A DNA stretch of 64,000 nucleotides from Bombyx mori (Eukaryota; Arthropoda; Insecta; Lepidoptera; Bombycidae). The notes beneath the pieces were generated by a model, which saw nothing but the letters and a program-made list of their open reading frames with translations, did no database searches and was not told where the DNA came from. Shown here one piece after another: positions 19,321 to 28,563 of this stretch (within the stretch, counting starts at the first letter, position 1; the number at the start of each line of letters is the position of its first letter). The stretch covers positions 17,501 through 81,500 of the forward strand of contig NC_085121.1 of assembly GCF_030269925.1 (NCBI RefSeq), written 5' to 3'. Made by a program: the position numbers and the translations under genes.

Positions 19321-19534
19321 TGTAGGGGCCAGGTATGGATTTTAAATTAAATGACGATAATTCGACTTATAACGTGTACTTTATTTTAAATAGTAAAAAA
19401 TGCATTCAAAAATACTTTCACAAAAATTGCAATATATGGCGTGTGCGCAATAGTGGCATAGATTACAGAGTGTAGACGCCGATGAGACGCCATAACGATA
19501 TGGAGCGGTGGCGCGAAGATTTGAATCTTGAACA
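19321..19534 (-). repeat. BEL 5' LTR (214 bp)
   Basis: Identical partner of 13025-13238; followed by ACAGT at 19535-19539. The ~750-bp leader between this LTR and the gag start at 18566 has no long ORF. Confidence 0.92.
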
Positions 19535-19916
19535 ACAGTAATACAGTAAAATTAAAAAATTATAAACGGAACCCAACACTCTTAGTAACTATAAAACTTT
19601 AATTCAAGCCGCAAGAAATTGATAAATCTTGCGACCAATGGAACGGCGCGGCGCCTCATTTTATTTTTAGGATATAATAACATTAGTTCTATTGCTGCAG
19701 TGAGTACATAATTGTATTCATTAGAAACTTGACTATAACTAAAACGACGTGATATTATTAATTTAATTTATGTCAAACTTTACAAGTATATACACAACTT
19801 AGATAAGATTTTAGTTTATATTAGACACCGACCCCCCTTTACAGGGTCTGGCAAACATTATATAAAGGGACAACTTTCCCCGACACATACACCGTACTCA
19901 TACACACATAATTAAA

Positions 19917-21443
19917 ATGTACCGCACACCCACGACTTCGGGCGCCGCTAAAAACCCTACCACTCCCAGCCCTGCTACCACAACCGCAGTGGCGCAGGGT
20001 GCTGCAAAGACGTTTATCAAAAGACCGGACACCAAAAGAAGATCACTGGATAATATGGACGTTTATAAAAAGCAGCAACAAAACTACGCTGCACTGCCTA
20101 GTGATCAGCTCCTCCAGGAGATAATGAAGACTTTTGAGGACATACCCTCGAAAGTTCAAGAGTACCCTCAGATGAGGAGGGATATCAAACAGTTCCTGGA
20201 GGTGCAGTCAGATAAGGGTATACGAGCAATCTTCGAGCTCAGTCGGCGCATCCAAAGTCTCGAAGCAGAGGCCCCGAAGACAAGGACACTTGCAGAAACC
20301 TCGTCGTCTTATGTCCAAGATATCATACTTGGGAGGCTGGGAGAGGTAGAAACGACACTGACTGAGCGACTGAACGAGATGGAGAGAAGTCTGAAAAGGG
20401 ACATAATACAACTGAACGACGAAAATGACGGCCGGGGCTCCGACATGATCGACAAGATCATCGACAGGATCGACGAGACCAGAGCTGCCATGGACCAAAC
20501 GACCGAGGCGGTCGAGAGTCGAACGCACGCTCTCGTCAAGGATCTGGTCGGTGGTCTTGCCGATGATGTCGTTGCAGCAAAACAAGAACTTACGGAGGTC
20601 GCAAAGGGACTGGCATGCGATATAAACCTAGCTCCAGTCTCTAAGTCGTACGCCAGCGTCGCAGCAGCCAAACCCGTCCACCGTCCTGCACTTCATTCGA
20701 TGGCAGTCACTCTCGAAGGTAGTCAGGAGACTGCTGACGAGGTGCTCGCCAGGGTGAAGAGGGCAGTCGACGCCAGAGGCACTGGACTTAAAATTAACAA
20801 AGTACGCAAGGCAAAAAACCAAACTATTATATTGGGTTGCGACACCGAGGAGGAAAGAAAGAAAGTCCAAGAGATAATAGAGAGTCGTGGGGATGGACTG
20901 GTAGTAGCGCCCATGAAGAACAAGAGCCCTCTCGTTGTCCTGAAGGATGTTTTCGTGGAAAGTGAAGACGACGATATGATTAAGGCACTCCACGTCCAAA
21001 ACAAGAACATCTTCATGGGCCTACCGGAAGAAGACAGGCAAATGGAGATAAAATTTAAAAAACGTACCAGAAACCCAAAGACCGCGCACATCATCTTGCA
21101 AGTGAAGCCGAAAGTATGGCAGAGGATGACGGAAGCTGGAGCCCTCTATCTGGACCTTCAAAGGGTCAGAGTCGAGGACCAGTCTCCGCTCATCCAATGC
21201 ACGAGGTGCCTTGCATTTGGACATGGTCGTAAATTTTGCACCGAGAGTGTGGACAGATGCAGTCACTGTGGAGGACCGCATCTGCGCGAAAAATGCGCAG
21301 ACTTTATCGCAGGGACCGAACCGCGGTGCTGCAACTGCTCACACTCTGGGTTGCGGAAGGCTGACCACAACGCTTTTAGCGCCGAATGCCCGGTACGAAA
21401 AAAGTGGGACTACTTGGCTCGCGCAAATACCACATATGCATGA
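19917..21443 (+). CDS. Gag-like ORF1 of telomeric element C
   Basis: 508 residues, the same length as the element B protein, and with the same start (MYRTPTTSG) and end (LARANTTYA). N-terminal basic region, central charged region that may be coiled coil, and three C-terminal zinc knuckles (CTRCLAFGHGRKFC, CSHCGGPHLREKC, CCNC...C). The N-terminal two thirds matches B in patches (for example TFEDIPSKV and EYPQMR). From MTEAGALYLDL onward the proteins are almost identical, and the DNA is too. Both reading frames are intact despite this divergence, which points to selection on the Gag protein or recent activity. Confidence 0.9.
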   Translation: MYRTPTTSGAAKNPTTPSPATTTAVAQGAAKTFIKRPDTKRRSLDNMDVYKKQQQNYAALPSDQLLQEIMKTFEDIPSKVQEYPQMRRDIKQFLEVQSDKGIRAIFELSRRIQSLEAEAPKTRTLAETSSSYVQDIILGRLGEVETTLTERLNEMERSLKRDIIQLNDENDGRGSDMIDKIIDRIDETRAAMDQTTEAVESRTHALVKDLVGGLADDVVAAKQELTEVAKGLACDINLAPVSKSYASVAAAKPVHRPALHSMAVTLEGSQETADEVLARVKRAVDARGTGLKINKVRKAKNQTIILGCDTEEERKKVQEIIESRGDGLVVAPMKNKSPLVVLKDVFVESEDDDMIKALHVQNKNIFMGLPEEDRQMEIKFKKRTRNPKTAHIILQVKPKVWQRMTEAGALYLDLQRVRVEDQSPLIQCTRCLAFGHGRKFCTESVDRCSHCGGPHLREKCADFIAGTEPRCCNCSHSGLRKADHNAFSAECPVRKKWDYLARANTTYA

Positions 21444-21579
21444 CCATGCAGGACATTACACAACACATACACACAGACACAAAGCACACAGAAACAAAAA
21501 CACAACACACACAAATATGAAGTACACAACAACACGAACACAAATGATATTCAGAATGTATATTGAATATACACGATGA
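21211..21579 (+). pseudogene. Probable ORF2 head remnant of element C (+1 frame)
   Basis: Partner of 6845-7234 in element B: a +1 frame overlapping ORF1 and extending 136 nt past its stop. It keeps the MKYTTTRTQMIFRMYIEYTR string and then stops at once. Frame-preserving indels relative to B support former coding. The identity with ORF2 needs an intact relative for comparison. Confidence 0.45.
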
Positions 21580-22160
21580 TATCAGCACAAGAACACTTAC
21601 AGGAACAAAAAATGCGAAATAAAATGAAAATTGTCTAAAGAAAATAGTCAATAAATATATATAAATTTAGTATATATATGTTATTGCCTAGGCAAATGAG
21701 TTTTTAAAAAATATAGAAAGAAAGCACAAACGTCACAACACTACAGAAATCTCACCAAACCTGCTAAAGGCATAATAATAGCAAACATAATAACGAAATA
21801 AACTTCCTGTTGTAAGAATAATGAAGTTAGGATATAATTAACTAATACCGAACGGAAGAATGTAGCAATTAGATGCTAATTAAGAGTATATAGTAATGTA
21901 AGTTTTATAGATATAAGCTAAGAACTAAGAAAAAAGTAATGTTAGAATGTTAGAAATATAATAAGTGTAATAAAAGATAAGTATAATAGTTAAATAAGTA
22001 AAGAAAATTGTAATTAAAATAAGAACAAGTACGCAGTACTTGTAAGGAAAACCAATATAATATGTAAAGTATAAATAAACAAAAACAAACTAGAAACAAA
22101 AATAAAACTGTACAAACTTTATTTTCCTATAATAAAAGAATAAAAATATCGTAGCATAGA

Positions 22161-22317
22161 GAAGCGGGAGTCCCACCCGGCAAAGAATGAATGTGGAAGG
22201 ATATAAGAAAGATTATGTATGCGGCTTGAAAGTGCGAGAGGAATACATGTGAGAACTTGAATGAATGAGTACATAGATAAATAAGGACACGGTGTTCTCA
22301 TGATCGGGGAAAAGCAG
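22161..22317 (+). promoter_or_regulatory. Conserved 3'-terminal block, element C
   Basis: 157 nt ending GATCGGGGAAAAGCAG before poly(A). Near-identical to the block in B and sharing the main motifs with A (GCGGGAGTCCCACCCGGC, GAAAGTGCGAG, AATGAATGAGTA). Confidence 0.6.
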
Positions 22318-22380
<63 letters not shown>

Positions 22381-22383
<3 letters not shown>

Positions 22384-22411
22384 AACCTAACCTAACCTAA
22401 ACCTAACCTAA
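22381..22411. repeat. Innermost telomeric CCTAA repeats
   Basis: Six CCTAA units, one of them CCTAAA, follow the poly(A) of element C and then pass via an A-run (22410-22419) into non-repetitive DNA. This is the telomere/subtelomere boundary. Confidence 0.93.
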
Positions 22412-22420
22412 AAAAAAAAC

Positions 22421-23040
22421 AAGATGATGGTGATTTTGTATGTTTTGTATTTGTATATATGGGCGCAAACGCCACTGTTGGCAATAATTAACATAATAAT
22501 ATATAGTTTAGCTTATTCTATGTTAATATTTATTTATTATTAGCAACAAAACTGTTATTCTACCATATTTAATAATTAGCAGACACTGTTTTGATGTGAA
22601 AATGTTCAGAATATGTTTAATGTTTATATTATTATATAACACAAATGACTGTATAAATGATTAAATATGAATAAAGCATAAATATTAATAATAATTTATA
22701 TTATAATTAACAGTACTAATAATTTAATTAAGTATTGTAATTGTTATGCAATGATGTTGTTAGCGCCATCTATTATTAGGCTGGATAATAACAATGTTAG
22801 TTAATATTACTTAAAAGTAATTCATGTAAAATAAATTAAATGTGAGTCATGTAAATTCACTAAAATATGTATTTTGAATATTAAGCTATGTTTTGTGAAT
22901 TGTTTCGCAGTAATTACATTTGTTTGTATAAAAGAAGTTGTAGTTGCTATAACCAACACAAAATGGCTAATTGTGTAAAAACCACTGAATGGCGTGGCTT
23001 TTTGTTGTAAACAAGTAATGTTAAAGTTTTATAGAATTGT
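22421..23040. other. AT-rich subtelomeric DNA, no gene seen
   Basis: Strongly AT-rich, with short palindromic AT stretches and no convincing ORF, RNA gene or recognised repeat. Confidence 0.5.
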
Positions 23041-24110
23041 ATTCAAATTCAAATTCAAAATCATTTATTTCAACTTGGATGTCATCAAAAACACACTTGT
23101 TGAATGTCAAAATGTAAAAGAAAATGTTAACTCTACCACCGGTTCCAAAAAAAGCCACAGTCCTGAGAAGAACCGGCGAAACAATCTCAGCGGGCTTTTT
23201 TTTTTTTTTTGTATTTTCTCAACTATTTTCTTTTTTTTTTAAACAAGAAAACATATTTACAGTATACAAAAAAACAAGTCAAAAAAATACAATTCAAATA
23301 AATAATAATAATAATGAAAAATGAAAAATGAAAAGGCCAGGAGCGAACGCCTCATTCCCACGTAATGCCATCTAGTAAAAAATCCTTAACTTTATAATAT
23401 GCCTTGTTGCACAAACGTTCCTTGACAGTTTTCTTAAATCTATGAACAGGTAGTAGTTGAACGTTTTGTGGGATCTTGTTGAAAAGTTGTACACCCAGCC
23501 CCCTGAAAGAGTTGCTTATTTTCTTAATTCGAGCCGCCGGCAACGCAAGCCTATGTTTGTTCCTAGTGTTCACATTATGCAAATCGCAGACTCTGGGGAA
23601 TTCTACAATGTTTTTACGCACGTACAATAAATTTTCAAAAATGTATTGGGACGCTAAAGTTAGAATTTTGACTTCCTTAAACTTGTCCCTCAAGGATTCC
23701 CTCGGGTGCATATTATAAATAGCACGAATAGCCCTCTTCTGCAGGATGAAAATCGTTTCGACATCGGCAGCATTGCCCCATAGCAAAATGCCATAGGACA
23801 TAACACTATGAAAATAACTGAAATAAACTAGACGTGCCGTATCTTCATCAGTATACGTTCGTATTTTTTTTTACCCGAAACGCTGCAGAACTAAGTCTAT
23901 TCGCTAACTTGCATATGTGAGGACCCCACTGCAGCCTGGAATCAACTGTTATACCAAGAAAAACTGTCGAATCAACAAGCTCCAGTGTCTCTCCACTTAC
24001 AATGATATTAGTGTCTACTTGTCTAACATTAGGTGTGGTAAATTTTATACATTTTGTTTTTTTGTTATTTAATAACAGATTATTAACACTAAACCAATGT
24101 ACCACGCGTA
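23041..24110 (-). mobile_element. CR1/Daphne-like LINE, 3' fragment
   Basis: On the minus strand, two open pieces encode the RT thumb and C-terminus: WFSVNNLLLNNKKTKCIKF and FLGITVDSRLQWGPHI at 23848-24105, then SYGILLWGNAADVETIF and LQKRAIRAIYN at 23352-23801, with a frame change between them near 23850. The 3' end contains the CGCCGGTTCTTCTCAG phrase and finishes in TTGAAT-type repeats (23040-23070), a tail style common to such lepidopteran LINEs. It is 5'-truncated, and dead because of the frame break. Confidence 0.7.
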
Positions 24111-24236
24111 TTGTATTTTCATTGTAAAAGAACTTATGTGTGTGAATCCTGGCTTAATGCCGACATATACTTTGTTATATTTGTGATTCAATGATACCTC
24201 AGAAACCCGTTAAATTTTGTATGAATGTGGTTATCG

Positions 24237-25529
24237 CTTCGATCAACAATAGTAACTAGATAAAGGGATACGTACAAAAATAAAGCAAAAACTGTCCGCG
24301 TGAATGTATACTTATATAGCTACATTCGTTTACTAACAAACGGAGAAAAAAGTTTTGAAACACTTTTACGTTCAAACTAGTTACAGCTATGGCACCTAGT
24401 AATAAAGTCACAAATTTCCAAAACATTATCTAATACTTACGATCATTCGTCACATAAAAGGAGCAAAGCAATAAATTACTCCTGTCACTTACCAATAAAA
24501 AGACATATTTTAAACAACTTTTAATGTTAAATCAATCTTAAAATACAATAAATAAAGTAACTTTTCCCTTAATTGCTCTGAGAACTAACATCGTTTTGCT
24601 TTATTTATTTTTGCTTCTTGAAATGCCGATTTCTATTTACTACAGGAAGTAAGGGAGTCGCGCTGAACACCAAAATAATTTATTAATGAATTAAAGTAAA
24701 AGTTTAGTTGTTTACTTTTTATGTTTTGGAAATGTATGTTTGTTAGTATCTATACATTACTTATTATTTTATTAGCGTTACGTTTTTGTGTAATATTTAT
24801 TTTTAAGTTTTCGCGACAAGTGCACATAATAAAACAACGTTTAAACGGTTTCAAGCGCGGTATTTTTATAACAAAGTTTCGGCCACGTTTCAGTAGCCGT
24901 GAGCACGGAAGGCAAAGATGTCCAGTGTCAATAAGCGGAGATCTTAGCTGGCTTATAAAAGTCATCTCTTGTTTCTCTGGCGACAATCGAGATCCATTCT
25001 GCACACGTGATTGCTAGGAAAGCTAAAATGAAAATGGAAAGCTAAGTATCTAATGAGAGTCCAACAAACAGACACAAAAGCAGCATTAAACAATTTTAAC
25101 CAACTAATTTTGAAGTACTGTTAACAAATTTAAAAAAATTATTACAACACAAATCTACTCCATGCATTTACTGTTCTGTTAAGCAAAAGTTTGTCCATGA
25201 GTTGGCCGAGCCTTGGCCAACATTTGTAGCGGTGGCTAAAAATCGGTAATTTTGTTCAAAATTTAATATTATTTATTAGTTTAAAGCCTAAAGTATAGTT
25301 TATACTTCATGTACTTACCGAAAGTAAGATACTTCAGCCGTTAAATTGCTTTTTCGGGCATTATTTTTGCAACTTTTGAATACACACTGCGGCATTGTGA
25401 GATGGGTTGACATTGGCTGTGTTTGAAGTGAACTAAACAAAATAACAGCTCACATTTCAAGTGAGCTGTTATTTGACGAGACGGATTTTCTGCACCGACC
25501 GTGTATCTAGTTACTATTGTTGATCGAAG
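24237..25529. mobile_element. Non-autonomous class II element with 8-bp TSD
   Basis: 26-bp perfect terminal inverted repeats at 24237-24262 and 25504-25529 (outer part CTTCGATCAACAATAGTAAC) are flanked by a perfect 8-bp direct repeat, GGTTATCG, at 24229-24236 and 25530-25537. No transposase is encoded in the 1293 bp. An 8-bp duplication is typical of hAT (also P and Merlin) elements, but the terminal bases do not look like a standard hAT end, so the superfamily is open. A 14-bp-stem hairpin lies at 25440-25474. Confidence 0.85.
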
Positions 25530-25782
25530 GGTTATCGTTATCGTTAATAAATTTATTTGAATGCGATGCTTAGAGCGAAATTATAGGTTAATTATAGCTC
25601 GGCAAGATTCTAGGATATCTAAAAGTTGGTGTCGGATTTAGACGATGTCTAGTTATTCCTTTGGGCTTAAACAAGGAATAGTACCCATCACTTGACACAA
25701 GTATACCATCTACTCCGATCGCAATGAGATTTCAACAAATAAAATAAATAGCATGTGAGGCAGCTCATGCGAACTCACATTG

Positions 25783-25986
25783 TGCATGTGTGTCTGTTTC
25801 CCTATTTCTGCCTAGGAATAGTAATGAGCTTCGGTTTCAAGGATGGGGCAGCCGTACCCTAAAAGCTGAGACTCAGACCGCATGTTTCAGGGTGGGTAGC
25901 AGCTCTTACGTCTGTTGGCGCCCATTACCACTATGCACTAGAATGGCCATGAGCTTAATCAGCATTAAAAAAAAAAAAAAAAAAAA
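25783..25986 (+). mobile_element. Diverged Bm1-related SINE fragment
   Basis: Contains diverged forms of Bm1 body phrases (CCTATTTCTGCC, GAGCTTCGGTTTCAAGGATGGGGCAGCCGT) and ends in an 18-bp A-run at 25969-25986. Much older than the other copies. Confidence 0.6.
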
Positions 25987-26040
25987 CAGAGCATTGCGAC
26001 GTCACGCCGCGCGCTTATTCACAATCACTACACAATCGCA

Positions 26041-26175
26041 TCGTTTGAATGTGTTGAACACAAGCTACATAGAGGCGGAGTGGGGGTGTTAGGTTTTATT
26101 TTCGTTACGGAATTTCTAGATTCGGTCGCCGCGCTCACAGCCCACGATAAAAGCTATGCAATAGCTTAAAAACAT
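26041..26175 (+). repeat. Dispersed repeat, copy 1
   Basis: Matches in reverse complement, with perhaps 85% identity by eye, the segment at 40199-40336. Shared phrases: GAATGTGTTGAAC, AGCTACATAG, TTCGTTACGGAATTTC, and CTATGCAATAGCTTAAAAA. Family not recognised. Confidence 0.6.
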
Positions 26176-26610
26176 AAAGATTAATCTCTTAAAAATCTGT
26201 CTGAAAACTGTTTCATTCGTAAGCAACTAGCGACATGCTCCTCCCCACGTGCACCTGTATATACCTAAATGCTATTAAGGTGCTAAAATGAAATAAAACA
26301 CAACCATCTGACGAGATATTTATTTGAAAGTTACAACGCGTTGTCTGCCGCCTATCTCATACGAGTATGTCAAGACAACCCGTCTATACATATTGAGAAT
26401 GTATGTATACATATCATTGTATTGTTCGTTTATTTATGTCCGCTGATAATAATCTATACACCTACATAACAATCATAAAATGAACAAAATACTTAAAGGG
26501 TATTTACAGAGAGTTACACAGATAATAGTTTACAATAAACAATTGCATTTGATCCATATAAAGCGTTGTACGCGATTCAACATCACACCACTATAGGCCG
26601 TGCGTAAGGT
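26176..26610. other. Non-coding, downstream of the GPCR gene
   Basis: No ORF or recognised repeat. Likely 3' flank of the minus-strand GPCR gene. Confidence 0.4.
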
Positions 26611-26670
26611 ACGCCACTGTACGCCACTGTACGCCACTGTACGCCACTGTACGCCACTGTACGCCACTGT
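26611..26670. repeat. Minisatellite (ACGCCACTGT)6
   Basis: Six perfect tandem copies of a 10-bp unit. Confidence 0.97.
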
Positions 26671-26900
26671 GTGTCATGTGTCCGGCCACTCACGCATTGT
26701 TCATTGTGACGTCATTGTTCCGCACTCAAACGATTCCAATCGACAACATCGAATGTAGTACACTTGGGAAATTATTTCAATACACTTATCACTAATCATA
26801 ATATTATATTGTTCTTTAACACATCGCACCACCACCACTATGGTATTTGATGGTGGCATTTGTAAGTTTGTTCTGTATTCTATTAATGTATGTGATGCAG

Positions 26901-28139
26901 TTAGAAGTGCGACCGCGTGTGTCCGTTCCATCGCATGGCGGCAGGCGGCGGCTCAGAGACGGAGAGCGCGCTGGTGACGTCAGTGAGGGGGGTGGGGTAG
27001 TACACGGAGGGGGAGGGGGCGCGGCGGCTGCGGCCCCGGGGGGGCGCGCGCAGCTCCGAGCGACGCAGCGTGCCGTTCCGCACTAGACGCAGCGACACGC
27101 GCTCGCCGCAAGACGCGAACGAGTCGTCGCGCGTCTGCTCCGGCGAGTCGCGCGTCCGCCGCCGCCATCCGCCCGCGCAGAACATCTTCAGGAACACGCG
27201 CTTGAATTTCTCCCCAAATATCACATAAATCACAAAGTTTACGCTACTGTTGATTGTCACCAGAAGATTGCTCGTCTTTACGAGAGGATCTAAGTTTTCT
27301 AGCTGGTCCCCGAGGAAGACTTCGAACGAGTTGGTGACGAGCGGCAGCAGGTTGCACAGGAAGAATACGAGCACGACCACGAGCAGCATGGTGGCGAGGC
27401 CCAGCTCGCGGCGCTGCACCCGCGACAGGCGCGCCCGCTCGGCCTGCGCCCGCCGCACCTGCCGCACGATGCACGCGTTCAGCGCCGCCAGCGCAGAGAA
27501 CGGCACGATGTACATCACGATCATGTACAGGGAGTGGATGTACACCACGATGTAGGTCTCGGTGCGGAAGTGCAGGTCAGCCGTCACGCAGTACACTGGC
27601 TCGCCGTCCACGCTGCGCGTCACCACCTCCGCCTCGAGGAACTTGGGAGCGTTGTAGGCGAGCGCGAAGGCGGCCGTGCCCAGCACGTACCAGCGGGCCC
27701 GCGAAGACGTGCACAGCGACTTGGCGCGGAACGGATGGCAGACGGCGACCCACCGCTCGACCGTCACGATCAGCGTTAGATAGACGGACATGGTTTGCGC
27801 CGCGTTGGCTATGGGGTAGGCGTAGGGCGTGATGTGGGGGCAGACGTGGTAGTAGTAGTAGCGCAGGCGGCCCGTGTACGGGTAAACGGCGGTGAGGCCA
27901 AAGAGCAGCACGGAGGTGAGGATGAGCACGGTGTCGCAGGCGGCGAGCCCCACCAGCAGACAGTTGATGGAGGAGCGCATCTGTGGCCGCGAGAGCACGA
28001 CGACGGACAGCGCGTTGCCGAGTAGGCCGGCAGCGCCGATCGCGTTGAGCAGCACGCCGTGCACCACGAAGCGGAACAGCTTGTCGGCGGGCTGCACGCC
28101 CACGTCGGAGTCGCACCCCTCCCCCTCGGTGCCGTTCAT
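26901..28139 (-). CDS. FMRFaR: FMRFamide-receptor-like GPCR (class A, single coding exon)
   Basis: 412-residue seven-helix receptor, expected at the plasma membrane and signalling through G proteins on binding an RFamide-type neuropeptide. N-terminus starts with an N-glycosylation site (NGT). TM1 about 24-50 has the GN motif; TM2 about 57-85 has ACD; TM3 about 105-130 ends in ERW in place of DRY. Cys100 and Cys184 can form the usual extracellular disulfide. TM6 has FFLCNLLPLV, and TM7 has NSSVNFVIYVIFGEKFKRVFL with NFVIY for NPxxY. TM6/TM7 wording matches insect FMRFamide receptors; myosuppressin receptors are the nearest alternative. The C-tail (~320-412) is Ser/Arg-rich. The CDS is GC-rich and intronless, with a short uORF touching its ATG. 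Confidence 0.82.
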   Translation of the reverse strand: MNGTEGEGCDSDVGVQPADKLFRFVVHGVLLNAIGAAGLLGNALSVVVLSRPQMRSSINCLLVGLAACDTVLILTSVLLFGLTAVYPYTGRLRYYYYHVCPHITPYAYPIANAAQTMSVYLTLIVTVERWVAVCHPFRAKSLCTSSRARWYVLGTAAFALAYNAPKFLEAEVVTRSVDGEPVYCVTADLHFRTETYIVVYIHSLYMIVMYIVPFSALAALNACIVRQVRRAQAERARLSRVQRRELGLATMLLVVVLVFFLCNLLPLVTNSFEVFLGDQLENLDPLVKTSNLLVTINSSVNFVIYVIFGEKFKRVFLKMFCAGGWRRRTRDSPEQTRDDSFASCGERVSLRLVRNGTLRRSELRAPPRGRSRRAPSPSVYYPTPLTDVTSALSVSEPPPAAMRWNGHTRSHF

Positions 28140-28174
28140 GCCGCGGGCCGCGCGCTCTCCCGCCGCGCCATCAT
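28136..28174 (-). CDS. 12-codon uORF overlapping the GPCR start
   Basis: ATGATGGCGCGG... encodes MMARRESARPAA and ends at a TGA that overlaps the GPCR start codon as ATGA. A ribosome ending here is positioned exactly on the main AUG. It could lower or gate receptor translation. Whether the transcript includes it depends on the real 5' end. Confidence 0.5.
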   Translation of the reverse strand: MMARRESARPAA

Positions 28175-28224
28175 CGTCCGCCTACTCCACGAGCGGCCAC
28201 CGCGCGCTCACTGCTGCCTCCGAT

Positions 28225-28236
28225 CTGAAAACATAT
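28225..28236 (-). other. Candidate 3' splice site in GPCR 5' UTR
   Basis: The minus strand reads ATATGTTTTCAG followed by ATCGGAGGCAGC. This is a good acceptor for a 5' UTR intron ~85 nt upstream of the ATG. The upstream exon was not located. Confidence 0.4.
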
Positions 28237-28309
28237 ACAAACATTGCTTAACAAAATAATTGATTGACTTCAACGATTTCGACGGTTTTTCGCTGATTTT
28301 ATAGTCGAA

Positions 28310-28563
28310 TTTTTTTTTTTTTTTTTATAGCTTAGAGGGTTGGACGAGCTCACAGCCCACCCTGTGTTAAGTGGTTACTGGAGCCCATAGATGTCCACAA
28401 CGTAAATGCGCCACCCACCTTGAGATATAAGTTCTAAGGTCTCAAGTATAGTTACAACGGCTGCCCCACCCTTCAAACCGAAACGCATTACTACTTCACG
28501 GCAGAAACAGGCAGGGTGGTGGTACCCACCCGCGCGGACTCACAGAAGGTCCTACCACCAGTA
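28310..28563 (-). mobile_element. Bm1 SINE, 5'-truncated
   Basis: Starts with poly(T) and reads the Bm1 body in reverse (GGACGAGCTCACAGCCCACC, CTGCCCCACCCTTCAAACCG, CTACCACCAGTA). The tRNA-like head is missing. Confidence 0.88.

Larger units (their letters stand above)
13025..19534 (-). mobile_element. BEL/Pao LTR retrotransposon, complete
   Basis: 6510 bp bounded by two 214-bp LTRs that read identically and run TG...CA. ACAGT is duplicated at 13020-13024 and 19535-19539. On the minus strand a primer-binding site beginning TGGTCCTTCGAGCCGG abuts the 5' LTR, and a short G-rich tract (GTGGGGGCA) abuts the 3' LTR. Protein motifs (YVDD RT, HHCC integrase preceded by RNase H) fit BEL/Pao. Identical LTRs indicate a recent insertion into the leader of element C. 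No env-like ORF is seen. Confidence 0.93.
10881..22380 (+). mobile_element. Element C: gag-only TRAS-type element, split by BEL
   Basis: Without the 6.5-kb BEL insertion, element C is about 5 kb: a ~2.5-kb 5' leader (10881-13019 plus 19540-19916), ORF1 (19917-21443), a 3' UTR of about 0.9 kb and poly(A) (22318-22380). It has the same layout as element B and also lacks ORF2. The leader includes three ~190-240-bp tandem units (11932-12570), a dimer of a 20-mer (11883-11922), and an inverted repeat (11404/11543). Just upstream of ORF1, B and C share the phrases ACAGGGTC and ACAA.TTTCCC. Confidence 0.8.

Noticed and set aside
13025..19534. Endogenous retrovirus with env (also considered for 57349-61702)
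   Set aside because: No third ORF with signal peptide and membrane anchor exists between integrase and the 3' LTR in either element.
24721..25017. 98-codon ORF within the 1.29-kb DNA element
   Set aside because: No domain, hydrophobic start only, and an equally long antisense ORF covers the same stretch.
27244..28259. Many long ORFs on both strands over the GPCR
   Set aside because: High GC content removes stop codons; only the minus-strand 412-residue frame has seven helices and family motifs.
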